A stretch of 29,139 nucleotides of DNA, taken from contig CALALX010000056.1 in the NCBI GenBank assembly GCA_937925635.1, positions 1 through 29,139 on the forward strand, in the 5' to 3' direction. Origin of the DNA: an uncultured Caulobacter sp. GTDB taxonomy: Bacteria; Pseudomonadota; Alphaproteobacteria; Caulobacterales; Caulobacteraceae. The translations under genes and the position numbers were made by a program. The notes under the pieces are model-generated. The model made no database searches. It was not told where the DNA came from and saw only the letters and a program-made list of their open reading frames with translations. Below, piece by piece: positions 15,775-22,559 of the stretch; the first letter of the stretch is position 1; each line of letters starts with the position of its first letter.

Positions 15775-16191
15775 ATGACGCTCGAAGAGCGGGTGACGGC
15801 AGAGGTCAGAGCGCTGGAGGGGCTCGATCTGGAGCGCCTGCGGGCTGAGTGGAGGCGGCGCTATGGAGCGCCGCCGAAGCTCCGCTCGCCCGAGCTTCTT
15901 GGCCTCATGCTCGCCTTCCGCATTCAGAGCGAGGCGCTCGGCGGACTCCCGGCCGAACTCTCTCGCCGCCTTCGCCGCGGCGTCGGCTTGAAGGGGCCAC
16001 GCACGATCGTCTCGCAGGGCTCGCGCCTGGTCCGAGAATGGCAAGGCGAGCGGCACGAGGTCGAGGCGAAGCCTGACGGTTTCGAATACCGCGGCCAGCG
16101 CTATGGCAGCCTCTCGAAGGTCGCCTTCGTCATCACCGGTACAAAGTGGAACGGCCGGCGCTTCTTCGGCTTGGATCGGGAGATGGCCTGA
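15775..16191 (+). CDS. DUF2924 domain protein
   Basis: This 138-aa basic protein matches DUF2924 throughout: 'LDLERLRAEWRRRYGAPPKLRSPELL'-region (W-R-R at 26-29, Pro-Pro 33-34), 'LAFRIQSEALGGL', 'GTRL'-like 'QGSRLVREWQGERHEV', and the C-terminal 'YRGQRYGSLSKVAFVITGTK' followed by 'WNGRRFFGL'. The end resembles the small RAMA-like DNA-modification-reader motif (S-L-S-x-V-A...I-T-G-T-x-W-N-G), a resemblance I infer by eye. It sits 2 nt after DUF3489 and overlaps the recombinase start by 1 nt (TGATG), so the three form one translational unit. Likely an accessory to recombination or to recognising element DNA. Confidence 0.92.
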   Translation: MTLEERVTAEVRALEGLDLERLRAEWRRRYGAPPKLRSPELLGLMLAFRIQSEALGGLPAELSRRLRRGVGLKGPRTIVSQGSRLVREWQGERHEVEAKPDGFEYRGQRYGSLSKVAFVITGTKWNGRRFFGLDREMA

Positions 16192-17828
16192 TGGCCTTCA
16201 GCCGCGTCCGCTGCGCCATCTACACCCGCAAGAGCACCGAGGAGGGTCTCGACCAGGCGTTCAACAGCCTTCACGCCCAACGCGAGGCCTGCGAGGCCTA
16301 CGTCCTCAGCCAGACCGGCGAGGGTTGGACTGCGCTGCCCCAGCTGTACGACGACGGCGGCTTCTCCGGCGGAACGATGGACCGCCCGGCGCTGGCGCGG
16401 CTGCTCGCCGACGTTGCCGCGGGGAAGATCGACACGATTGTCGTCTACAAGATCGATCGCCTAACGCGTTCGCTGAACGACTTCGCCAAGATCGTCGAGG
16501 TGCTCGATAAGGCGGGCGCTTCGTTCGTGTCGGTAACCCAGGCTTTCAACACCACCACCAGCATGGGCCGGCTCACGCTCAACGTGCTGCTGTCCTTCGC
16601 GCAGTTCGAGCGCGAGGTCACCGGTGAGCGCATCAGGGACAAGATCGCGGCGTCCAAGGCCAAGGGCATGTGGATGGGCGGCAATCTGCCGCTCGGCTAT
16701 CACGCGCCGACGGACCCGCAGACACGGGCCCTCATCGTCAACACCGCCGAGGCCGAGACGGTCCGGCTGATCTTCAGCAAGTACCTGGAGCTGGGCTCGG
16801 TCCGGGCGCTCGAAGCTTGGCTCGCCGCCGAACTCATCCGTTCGAAGGTGCAAGTCTCGGCGATGGGGCGGACCCGCGGAGGCGTCGTGCTCAGCCGCGG
16901 AGCGCTGTTCCATCTGCTACGCAATCGCGTCTATCTCGGCGAGATCGTGCACAAAGGAACAGGCCGTCCCGGCGCCCATGCTGCGGTCATCGAGCGAGAT
17001 CTATTCGAGGCGGTCCAAGCGAAGCTCGCGAGTCAGGTTGTGCGCCATCGGGAGCGCGTCTCGAAAGCCGGCCGCGCGGCGCTGACGGGCCTGTTGTTCG
17101 ACGCTGCGAATAGACCCATGAGTCCCTGCTACGCGATCGGACGCAGCGGCCGCGCCTATCGCTACTATGCCTCCGCTCCGCTGCAGCAGGGGCGCTCCGC
17201 CGATGCGGACGAAACGCTGCGTCGCATTCCGGCCGAGGCGATTGAGGCCTTTGTCCGTGATGCCGTCGGGCGGATCCTTGGACGCTCAGTCGCCGATACC
17301 GAACTCAAGGCGGTCCTCTTGCGCGTCGAGCTCGATCAGGACGAAGCCCGCCTTCGCGTTCCGGCCGCGGCCTTTGGTGATGGGCGGCAGGATTCGGCTG
17401 CCGTGTTGGCCATCGTCCGGCGGCGCCTCGGGGAAGATGCGCGCGTCAGCGCGGTTGGGGACCAGGACGTCCACATCGGCCTGCCAGCCGTCTTGAAGAC
17501 CCGCGGAGGCAGGGCGTGGTTCGCGCAAGGCGGCGCGCCCGCCCGCCTGGGCAAGATCGATCCGACGCTGTTGTCGGGTCTCTCGAGCGCGCATCGCGTT
17601 GTGTCCGAAATGGGCGTCAGGTCCGATGGGCGTCCAGATGAACTCAATGAGATTCATTCCCCATCGAATGCCTACAAGCGAGCTCTCGCGCCGCTGGCCT
17701 TCCTTGCCCCTGAAATCCAGGTCGCGATCGCCACCGGCCAGCAGCCCGCCGGCCTGCGTCTGGAGCATTTGGTGAAGTCCAAGATGCCGCTCGCCTGGGC
17801 CGATCAGAAAGCGCTTTTCGGCCTTTAG
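16191..17828 (+). CDS. Large serine recombinase (resolvase/invertase family)
   Basis: ATG 16191 overlaps the DUF2924 stop by one base and starts a 545-aa protein. The resolvase N-terminal domain (about 6-160) has catalytic Ser15 in 'IYTRKSTEEG', plus 'YDDGGFSGGTMDRPAL', 'VVYKIDRLTRS' and 'FAQFEREVTGERIRDK'. The Recombinase domain (about 170-290) includes 'GNLPLGYHAP' and 'FHLLRNRVYLGEIVHKG'. The zinc-ribbon position ('LTGLLFDAANRPMSPCYAIG') has lost the usual Cys pairs, as in this alphaproteobacterial subgroup. The C-terminal 200 residues hold further helical sequence ending 'WADQKALFGL'. It cuts and joins att DNA by a Ser-linked 2-nt staggered break. Its position next to the tRNA-Ser end makes it the probable integrase of the island. 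Confidence 0.95.
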   Translation: MAFSRVRCAIYTRKSTEEGLDQAFNSLHAQREACEAYVLSQTGEGWTALPQLYDDGGFSGGTMDRPALARLLADVAAGKIDTIVVYKIDRLTRSLNDFAKIVEVLDKAGASFVSVTQAFNTTTSMGRLTLNVLLSFAQFEREVTGERIRDKIAASKAKGMWMGGNLPLGYHAPTDPQTRALIVNTAEAETVRLIFSKYLELGSVRALEAWLAAELIRSKVQVSAMGRTRGGVVLSRGALFHLLRNRVYLGEIVHKGTGRPGAHAAVIERDLFEAVQAKLASQVVRHRERVSKAGRAALTGLLFDAANRPMSPCYAIGRSGRAYRYYASAPLQQGRSADADETLRRIPAEAIEAFVRDAVGRILGRSVADTELKAVLLRVELDQDEARLRVPAAAFGDGRQDSAAVLAIVRRRLGEDARVSAVGDQDVHIGLPAVLKTRGGRAWFAQGGAPARLGKIDPTLLSGLSSAHRVVSEMGVRSDGRPDELNEIHSPSNAYKRALAPLAFLAPEIQVAIATGQQPAGLRLEHLVKSKMPLAWADQKALFGL

Positions 17829-17865
17829 GCAGGGCTTCATCGCTCCCAGCGCGAGGCGCGCCGGT

Positions 17866-18124
17866 TCCCTGCAAGGGATGTTGGAGTCCCTGCTCGGGCC
17901 TGTTTGGATCCCTGCAAACCCGGCGTAGGGAATTGCCCTCCAAGCCTTTGATGACTCTGCGCGTTTCAGCCGCCGCGTCGCGATTGTGACCGCTGAGGCG
18001 CCCGAAATGCCCGGAAGTCCCTGCTAAATTGCCTGTTCGCAGGGAAACTCGACCGGATCGCGGACACGCGGAGACGCTGGGCCGCAAGGGCGCCGAAGGC
18101 GTCTCGAATTCAGGGATTCAGGGA
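17866..18124. repeat. Field of TCCCTGC / GCAGGGA short repeats
   Basis: TCCCTGC occurs at 17866, 17887, 17909 and 18018. The inverse GCAGGGA occurs at 18039, CAGGGA at 18111 and 18119, and AGGGAA at 17927. The first copy is half of a perfect TCCCT-GCA-AGGGA palindrome (17866-17878). The copies at 18018-18024 and 18039-18045 form a 7-bp inverted pair with a 14-nt spacer. Eight hits of a 6-7-mer core in 260 nt is far above chance. Similar sequences recur, in my recollection, next to this recombinase class in other Alphaproteobacteria. A recombinase or accessory-protein binding array is the best guess. Confidence 0.7.
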
Positions 18125-18155
18125 GGAGGCGCAGGACTTTCACGCGGAATAGCGC

Positions 18156-18176
18156 CGCCAAGTCCGCGACTTGGCG
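18156..18176. other. Perfect 9-bp inverted repeat with 3-nt loop
   Basis: CGCCAAGTC (18156-18164) pairs with GACTTGGCG (18168-18176) around CGC. It lies 38 nt from the tRNA-Ser 3' end. No T-run follows on either strand, so it is not a textbook terminator. It could be a recombinase crossover arm or a processing/termination structure for the tRNA. Confidence 0.55.
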
Positions 18177-18213
18177 AACTGGCCGACTAACAGAGAAAAC
18201 TTGTGGGGGTGGG

Positions 18214-18303
18214 TGGCGGTGAGAGAGGGATTCGAACCCTCGATAGAGTTTCCCCTATACACGCGTTCCAGGCGTGCGCCTTCAACCACTCGGCCACCTC
18301 ACC
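18214..18303 (-). tRNA. tRNA-Ser (anticodon GGA)
   Basis: Read on the minus strand, the gene begins GGTGAGGTGGCCGAGTGG and ends CTCTCTCACC-G-CCA. The 7-bp acceptor stem GGTGAGG pairs with TCTCACC (one G-U). The T arm is GAGGGTTCGAATCCCTC. The anticodon loop CTGGAAC gives anticodon GGA, reading UCC/UCU. A long variable arm (TATAGGGGAAACTCTAT region) is diagnostic of tRNA-Ser. The CCA end is encoded (18214-18216). The 3' end faces the recombinase cassette, the usual geometry for integration at a tRNA. Confidence 0.96.
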
Positions 18304-18316
18304 AGCACCAAAGTGC

Positions 18317-18337
18317 GGGGGCTTGGTCACAGCCCCC
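18317..18337 (-). other. Hairpin in the tRNA-Ser leader
   Basis: GGGGGCT (18317-18323) and AGCCCCC (18331-18337) form a perfect 7-bp stem with a 7-nt loop between the candidate tRNA promoter and the tRNA 5' end. It may guide 5' leader processing or insulate against msrA-side transcription. Confidence 0.4.
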
Positions 18338-18354
18338 GGCGCGGGAAGGCGCGC

Positions 18355-18382
18355 AATATACTCATGGGCCCCGCCCAGGCAA
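18355..18382 (-). promoter_or_regulatory. Candidate tRNA-Ser promoter
   Basis: On the minus strand, TTGCCT (18377-18382) and TATATT (18355-18360) are 16 nt apart, a reasonable -35/-10 pair. Transcription would begin about 45 nt before the tRNA. Not tested against a matrix. Confidence 0.35.
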
Positions 18383-18398
18383 GCGCGGTTCGGCGCGG

Positions 18399-18427
18399 GT
18401 GAAAAAGCGCCGCGCGGGGCCTATATT
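18399..18427 (+). promoter_or_regulatory. Candidate msrA promoter
   Basis: GTGAAA (18399-18404) and TATATT (18422-18427) with a 17-nt spacer would start transcription near 18434, about 25 nt before the msrA ATG. The -10 is a good match; the -35 matches TTGACA at four of six positions. Confidence 0.35.
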
Positions 18428-18458
18428 GCCGTTCGTATCCCTTCCGCGAGGCCCGCTC

Positions 18459-19112
18459 ATGCTGTTCGGCAAGAAGACCCTGGACATCCCGTCGCCGCAG
18501 GAGGCCCTGCCGGGCCGGCCGCAGCCGATTCCGACGGCCGACACCCACTTCGTCAACGGCCGCCCGCTGCACGGGCCCTGGCCCGAGGGGCTGGAGCAGG
18601 CGGTGTTCGCCATGGGCTGCTTCTGGGGCGTGGAGCGCGTCTTCTGGCAGATTCCGGGCGTCTGGAGCACGGCGGTCGGCTACGTCGCGGGCGCGACGCC
18701 GAACCCCACCTACCAGGAGGTCTGCACCGGCCGCACCGGCCACACCGAGGCGGTGCTCGTGGTGTTTGACCCCAAGGTCGTCACCTATGAGCAGCTGCTG
18801 AAGGCCTTCTGGGAGAATCACGATCCGACCCAGGGCATGCGTCAGGGCAACGACGTCGGCACGCAGTACCGGTCGGGCGTCTATACGCTGAACGACGCCC
18901 AGGCGGCCGCGGCGGCCGCCTCGAAACAGGCCTATGAGGTGGCGCTGGCCAAGTACCGGATGGGTCCGATCACCACGGAGATCGCGGCGTTGGGTCCGTT
19001 CTACTACGCCGAGGACTATCACCAGCAGTACCTGGCCAAGAACCCGGAAGGCTATTGCGGCATCGGCGGCACCGGCGTGTCCTGCCCGATCGGCGTGGGC
19101 GTCGACGCTTGA
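18459..19112 (+). CDS. msrA: Peptide-methionine (S)-S-oxide reductase
   Basis: This 217-aa protein carries the MsrA catalytic motif G-C54-F-W-G in 'AVFAMGCFWGVERVF', followed by 'TAVGYVAGATPNPTYQEVC', 'TGHTEAVLVVFDP', 'FWENHDPTQGMRQGNDVGTQYRS' in shorter segments, and 'YYAEDYHQQYLAKNP'. A further Cys lies in 'EGYCGIGG' and another in 'VSCPIG' near the C-terminus; these are resolving Cys candidates. It reduces methionine-S-sulfoxide in oxidised proteins using thioredoxin. The roughly 45-residue N-terminal extension before the catalytic Cys is normal for the longer alphaproteobacterial forms. ATG 18459 was chosen; upstream in-frame sequence is tRNA. Confidence 0.97.
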   Translation: MLFGKKTLDIPSPQEALPGRPQPIPTADTHFVNGRPLHGPWPEGLEQAVFAMGCFWGVERVFWQIPGVWSTAVGYVAGATPNPTYQEVCTGRTGHTEAVLVVFDPKVVTYEQLLKAFWENHDPTQGMRQGNDVGTQYRSGVYTLNDAQAAAAAASKQAYEVALAKYRMGPITTEIAALGPFYYAEDYHQQYLAKNPEGYCGIGGTGVSCPIGVGVDA

Positions 19113-19122
19113 CGCCGCCAAG

Positions 19123-19470
19123 ATGACGCCGGAAGCCTTCGACGCCGTCTGCGCCGCCCTGCCCGGAACCCGCAAGGACATCCAGTGGGGCGACGACCAC
19201 GTCTGGAAGGTCGGCGAGAAGATGTTCGCCGTCCGTGGCGGCGCCGCCGATCCCAGCTTCAGCTTCAAGGCCAGCGACATCGCCTTCGAAGTGCTGACCG
19301 AGACCGGGCCGGGCAAGCCGGCGCCCTATCTGGCCCGCGCCAAGTGGGTCTGGTTCGAGGCGCTGTCGGTCCAGGACGAAACGGAGGTGGCCGACTGGCT
19401 GAAGACGGCGCACGGTCTGATCGCGGCCAAGCTGACGAAGAAGCTGCGGGCGGAACTAGGACTGCTCTGA
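19123..19470 (+). CDS. MmcQ/YjbR family protein
   Basis: A 115-aa protein starting at ATG 19123, 10 nt after msrA, so probably co-transcribed with it. The N-terminal 'EAFDAVCAALPGTRKDIQWG' and 'HVWKVGEKMFAV', a central 'SFKASDIAFEVL', then 'APYLARAKWVWFE' and the C-terminal 'LIAAKLTKKLRAELG' follow the MmcQ/YjbR (DUF419) fold. These small proteins have a CyaY-like fold and are annotated as DNA-binding, with little functional proof. The 3' end overlaps the convergent DUF599 gene by 15 nt. Confidence 0.93.
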   Translation: MTPEAFDAVCAALPGTRKDIQWGDDHVWKVGEKMFAVRGGAADPSFSFKASDIAFEVLTETGPGKPAPYLARAKWVWFEALSVQDETEVADWLKTAHGLIAAKLTKKLRAELGLL

Positions 19471-20157
19471 CCCGTCGATCGCCCTGCGCAGGTCGGCGAT
19501 CGCCCTGGCGGCGGGGGAGCGGCGCTGGCGCCAGACCAGCAGGCCGACCGCGCCCAGGGTGGCGGCGGCGAAGGCCAGCGGACCGAACAGCCAGGCCGCC
19601 GCCGCCAGCGCGAAGTAATAGCCGCGCACGCCAGTGTTGAACGACGACAGGGCCGGGTTCAGCGTGCGCGAAGCCGCCGCGCCGAACGCCGCCTGCAGGC
19701 CGGGATCGACGGCCTCGCCCTCCGGCGTCGCGCCCATGATCGCCAGGCTGTAGTTCATCTGGCGGATCGCCCAGATGAAATCGAGCAAGCCGCGGGCCAG
19801 CACGATGACCATCAGCGCCATCTGGCCCTCGAACAGGAAGCGGGTCGAGGTCCGGATCACTTCCAGGCTGGAGACGCTCGCGAAGGTCTGCTCGCCGCCG
19901 AACAGGGCGCCGGCCGTGGCGGCGATCAGCAGCAGGTTGGACGAGGCGAAGAAGGAGGCCGAGTTGAGCGCGTGGCCGAGCAGGTTGGCGTCCATGAGTC
20001 GGACCTCGCGCCGGGACATCTGGCCCATCCAGGCGCCGCGGATGACGGTCATGTCAGTGTTGAGCAGCTTGCCGCGCGACAGCGCCTTGAGCAGGGGCTC
20101 GTAGAACAGCCAGCAGACCAGGAAGAAGATCAGGGCGGCGAGGTCGAGGGTCGGCAT
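19456..20157 (-). CDS. DUF599 family membrane protein
   Basis: A 233-aa integral membrane protein with hydrophobic segments near residues 6-20, 66-86, 108-130 and a pair at about 180-210. The sequence 'GHALNSASFFASSNLLLIA', the conserved 'FIWAIRQMNYSLAIMGA' and 'ALSSFNTGVRGYYFALAA' are typical of DUF599. No function is established. The C-terminal tail is basic and cytoplasmic. It is convergent with the YjbR-like gene. The downstream position relative to the GH19 gene (43-nt gap, same strand) could mean co-transcription. Confidence 0.92.
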   Translation of the reverse strand: MPTLDLAALIFFLVCWLFYEPLLKALSRGKLLNTDMTVIRGAWMGQMSRREVRLMDANLLGHALNSASFFASSNLLLIAATAGALFGGEQTFASVSSLEVIRTSTRFLFEGQMALMVIVLARGLLDFIWAIRQMNYSLAIMGATPEGEAVDPGLQAAFGAAASRTLNPALSSFNTGVRGYYFALAAAAWLFGPLAFAAATLGAVGLLVWRQRRSPAARAIADLRRAIDGSEQS

Positions 20158-20200
20158 GTGGCGAGCCTAGACCCAGGAGCCTCGGCTGCGAAGGGCGGCG

Positions 20201-20851
20201 TCAGACGCGCAGCGGCGGCGCGCCCCCGATCGGCCAGGGAACGGCGGCCTGGGCCCGGCGCAGCCAGGCGACGCGATCGGCGTAGCGCAGGGCGGCGCTG
20301 TTGATCCGCTTCGTCGCCGCCCGGAAGTCGCCGGCGTCGCAGGCGTCGTTCACGCCGGCCCGCCGCCAGTAGGCGCAGGCCAGGGCCAGGGCGATCGCCG
20401 GCTCGGCGGCCCGTTCCGGCCGCGCCTCAAGATCCAGGCCCAGAGTCCGGCCAAGGTCCCGGTAGTTGGCGCGTCCGGTGATCTGCAGCCAGCCGCGTCC
20501 GATGAACCGCGCGCCGTCGCCGGGCTCGGTGTTCCCCAGGTCGCGTCGGCCGCCGTAGACCTTTTCCGCCAGCGCCTCCGGATGGCCGACAAAGGGCATG
20601 GCCGAGGCCAGGGTCGGGAAGCGGCGCGGCCAGACCGTCATCAGCGTCGCGGGTCGACGGTAGCGGAGGCTCTCGACCACCCGCGTCAGTCCGGCGGACT
20701 CGTGTCCGATCTGGGCGAGGAAGACGTGCAGCCGATGGCCAGGCTCCAGCAGGCCCGCTGCCCGGAGCGTTCCGGGGTTGTCGGTCAGCGTCGCCCGGTG
20801 CGCGGGCGAGGCCTTGGGGAAGAGGGCGGCGATCTGGGCGGCGGTGAACAT
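20201..20851 (-). CDS. Glycoside hydrolase family 19 (chitinase/endolysin-like)
   Basis: This 216-aa single-domain protein has the GH19 catalytic centre: Glu51 in 'FLAQIGHESAGLTRVVESL' with a second acid Glu60, then 'AEKVYGGRRDLGNTEPGDGA' and the substrate-binding 'FIGRGWLQITGRANY' (residues 116-130). Bacterial members of this short form cleave peptidoglycan or chitin and often act as phage-type lysozymes. No signal peptide is visible, so export would need a holin or other route, or it acts on released muropeptides. There are no surrounding phage genes; it appears to be a chromosomal stand-alone copy. Confidence 0.93.
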   Translation of the reverse strand: MFTAAQIAALFPKASPAHRATLTDNPGTLRAAGLLEPGHRLHVFLAQIGHESAGLTRVVESLRYRRPATLMTVWPRRFPTLASAMPFVGHPEALAEKVYGGRRDLGNTEPGDGARFIGRGWLQITGRANYRDLGRTLGLDLEARPERAAEPAIALALACAYWRRAGVNDACDAGDFRAATKRINSAALRYADRVAWLRRAQAAVPWPIGGAPPLRV

Positions 20852-20896
20852 GCCCGCCAGTCTGCGGGCGCCGGCCGGCGGGGGGATCGATCGCCG

Positions 20897-22231
20897 TCAG
20901 TCCTCGTGGATAAGGCTTGTCTTCCGCGTGTCCGGCATCAGCACCACCGTGAGCAGACCCACCGCCAGCACGCCGGTCGTATAGAGGTAGAACCAGGACT
21001 CGTGGCCCGCGTCCTTCAGACCTAGCGCGACATACTCCGCCGAACCGCCGAAGATCGAATTGGCCAGGGCGTAGGGCAGGGCGACGCCTAGGGCTCGGAC
21101 GTGAGCGGGGAACATCTCGGCCTTGAACAGACCCGAGATCGAGCTGTAGCCGGACTGGAACACCAGGGCGATCATGATGAGGCCGAAGGCCGTGGCGGCG
21201 CTGGTGGTCCCGGCGATGGCGGTCAACAGCGGCCAGGTGGCCACCACGCCCCCGCCGTAGGCGAACAGCAGCAGCGGCTTGCGCCCCACGCGGTCCGACA
21301 GCCAGCCGAACAGAGGCTGCATCAGCATGAAGACGAACAGCGCCAGCACCATGATCTGGCTGGCCGTCTGCTTCGAGAAGCCCGAGGTGTTGATCAGGAA
21401 CTTCTGCATGTAGCTGGTGTAGACGTAGTAGGCGAGCGAGCCGCCGGCGGTCAGGCCCATGACCATCAGCGTCTGCCTCGGATGCTGGAGGAACAGCAGC
21501 ATGGTCCGGCCGCGATCGCCGCCGGCCGCCCTGGCCTTCTCGAAGCCCTCGCTTTCGTGGATGCCGCTGCGGATCCAGAAGACGATCACCGCCAGCGCCG
21601 CCCCGATGAAGAACGGGATGCGCCAGCCCCAAGCCGTCAGGTCAGCCTCCGGCATCACCTGCTGCAGCACCACCACCAGGCCCTGGGCGCTCAGCGAGCC
21701 GGCGATCAGGGTCACGTACTGGAAGCTGGCCCAGAACCCCCGGTTCCGGCGGCCCGCGACCTCGGACAGGTAGGTGGCGCTGGCCCCATACTCGCCGCCC
21801 ACCGACAATCCCTGCAGGATCCGGGCGGCGAGCAGGATCGCCGGGGCGAGCAGACCGACCTGCGCGTGGGTGGGCGCCAGCGCGATGATCAGGCTGCCGG
21901 CGCACATCATGGCCACCGACAGGGTCAAGGCCGCCCGGCGTCCGGCGCGGTCGGCGTACATCCCCATCAACCAAGCGCCGAGCGGACGCGCCAGGAAGCC
22001 CACGGCGAGGATCGCCGCCGATTTGAAATACTTGGCGGTGTCATCGCCGCCGGGGAAGAAGTGTCCGGCGAAGTAGACGGTGAAGTAGATGTAGGCCGAC
22101 CAGTCGTACCACTCGACCAGATTGCCGGCCGATCCGCCGAGGATGGCTCTGAGGCGTTGGCCGGGCGTCAGCCCCGGCGGCGTCGGGCCCGTCGGGGTCT
22201 CCTCGATCGCGCCCGTTTCCGTCGCCGTCAT
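20897..22231 (-). CDS. MFS metabolite:H+ symporter (MHS family, KgtP/ShiA-like)
   Basis: A 444-aa 12-helix transporter. The MHS signature is present: 'GGSAGNLVEWYDWSAYIY' in the first helix, 'GFLARPLGAWLMGMYADRAGRRAAL' containing the A-like G-x-x-x-D-R-x-G-R-R motif, and 'GGEYGASATYLSEV' in helix 5. Family members import dicarboxylates, 2-oxoglutarate, shikimate or betaines with protons, so an organic acid is the likely substrate. The N-terminal 30 residues are Thr/Pro/Glu-rich cytoplasmic tail. Its ribosome binding site GGGGAAG lies inside a perfect 10-bp inverted repeat ending 1 nt before the start codon, which suggests control of translation. Confidence 0.93.
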   Translation of the reverse strand: MTATETGAIEETPTGPTPPGLTPGQRLRAILGGSAGNLVEWYDWSAYIYFTVYFAGHFFPGGDDTAKYFKSAAILAVGFLARPLGAWLMGMYADRAGRRAALTLSVAMMCAGSLIIALAPTHAQVGLLAPAILLAARILQGLSVGGEYGASATYLSEVAGRRNRGFWASFQYVTLIAGSLSAQGLVVVLQQVMPEADLTAWGWRIPFFIGAALAVIVFWIRSGIHESEGFEKARAAGGDRGRTMLLFLQHPRQTLMVMGLTAGGSLAYYVYTSYMQKFLINTSGFSKQTASQIMVLALFVFMLMQPLFGWLSDRVGRKPLLLFAYGGGVVATWPLLTAIAGTTSAATAFGLIMIALVFQSGYSSISGLFKAEMFPAHVRALGVALPYALANSIFGGSAEYVALGLKDAGHESWFYLYTTGVLAVGLLTVVLMPDTRKTSLIHED

Positions 22232-22232
22232 G

Positions 22233-22277
22233 CCGCTTCCCCCGCTCCGCGCCGAGCGGCGAGGTTAGGGGAAGCGG
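22233..22277 (-). promoter_or_regulatory. RBS-sequestering stem-loop upstream of the MHS permease
   Basis: In the permease mRNA, CCGCUUCCCC (complement of 22268-22277) pairs perfectly with GGGGAAGCGG (complement of 22233-22242), with an inner CGCUC/GAGCG stem. The 3' arm is the Shine-Dalgarno, and the AUG follows after one C. Folding would hide the ribosome binding site. The alternative is a terminator-type hairpin between DUF3309 and the permease, but no U-tract follows. Confidence 0.6.
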
Positions 22278-22297
22278 CGAGCGCCGCAAGGCCCGCG

Positions 22298-22453
22298 TCA
22301 AATCCTGCCGAGCAGGACCAGCACGATGATGATGACCAGGATCAGGCCAAGCCCGCCGGACGGGTAGTAGCCCCAGGATCGCGAATGTCCCCAGGTCGGC
22401 AGCGCGCCGATCACCAGAAGGATGAGGACAATGATGAGGATCGTGCCCAGCAT
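22298..22453 (-). CDS. DUF3309 small membrane protein
   Basis: A 51-aa protein starting at ATG 22453 behind a strong CAGGAG site (7-nt spacing). It has two hydrophobic segments (MLGTILIIVLILLVIGALP and LGLILVIIIVLVLLGRI) joined by a Trp/Gly/Tyr-rich 'WGHSRSWGYYPSGG' loop, the exact DUF3309 pattern. Members are tiny inner-membrane proteins of unknown function common in Proteobacteria. The longer in-frame reading from 22561 is not supported. Confidence 0.93.
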   Translation of the reverse strand: MLGTILIIVLILLVIGALPTWGHSRSWGYYPSGGLGLILVIIIVLVLLGRI

Positions 22454-22559
22454 ATGACGTCTCCTGAAATCGTGGCCCCAACTCCGGGGAGACAATTCGC
22501 GGAAACACGAGCGGGTTCCGGCGTTACTCTCCCCGCGTCGAAGGTCGGAGGTCGCCGCC

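Larger units (their letters stand above)
17829..18213. other. Noncoding region between recombinase and tRNA-Ser
   Basis: About 385 bases with no convincing ORF. It is occupied by the TCCCTGC/GCAGGGA repeat field and one perfect hairpin, both annotated separately, and by a T-rich stretch on the minus strand (complement of 18193-18200, TTTTCTCT) that may terminate the tRNA transcript. The island's right attachment site should be here. Confidence 0.6.
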
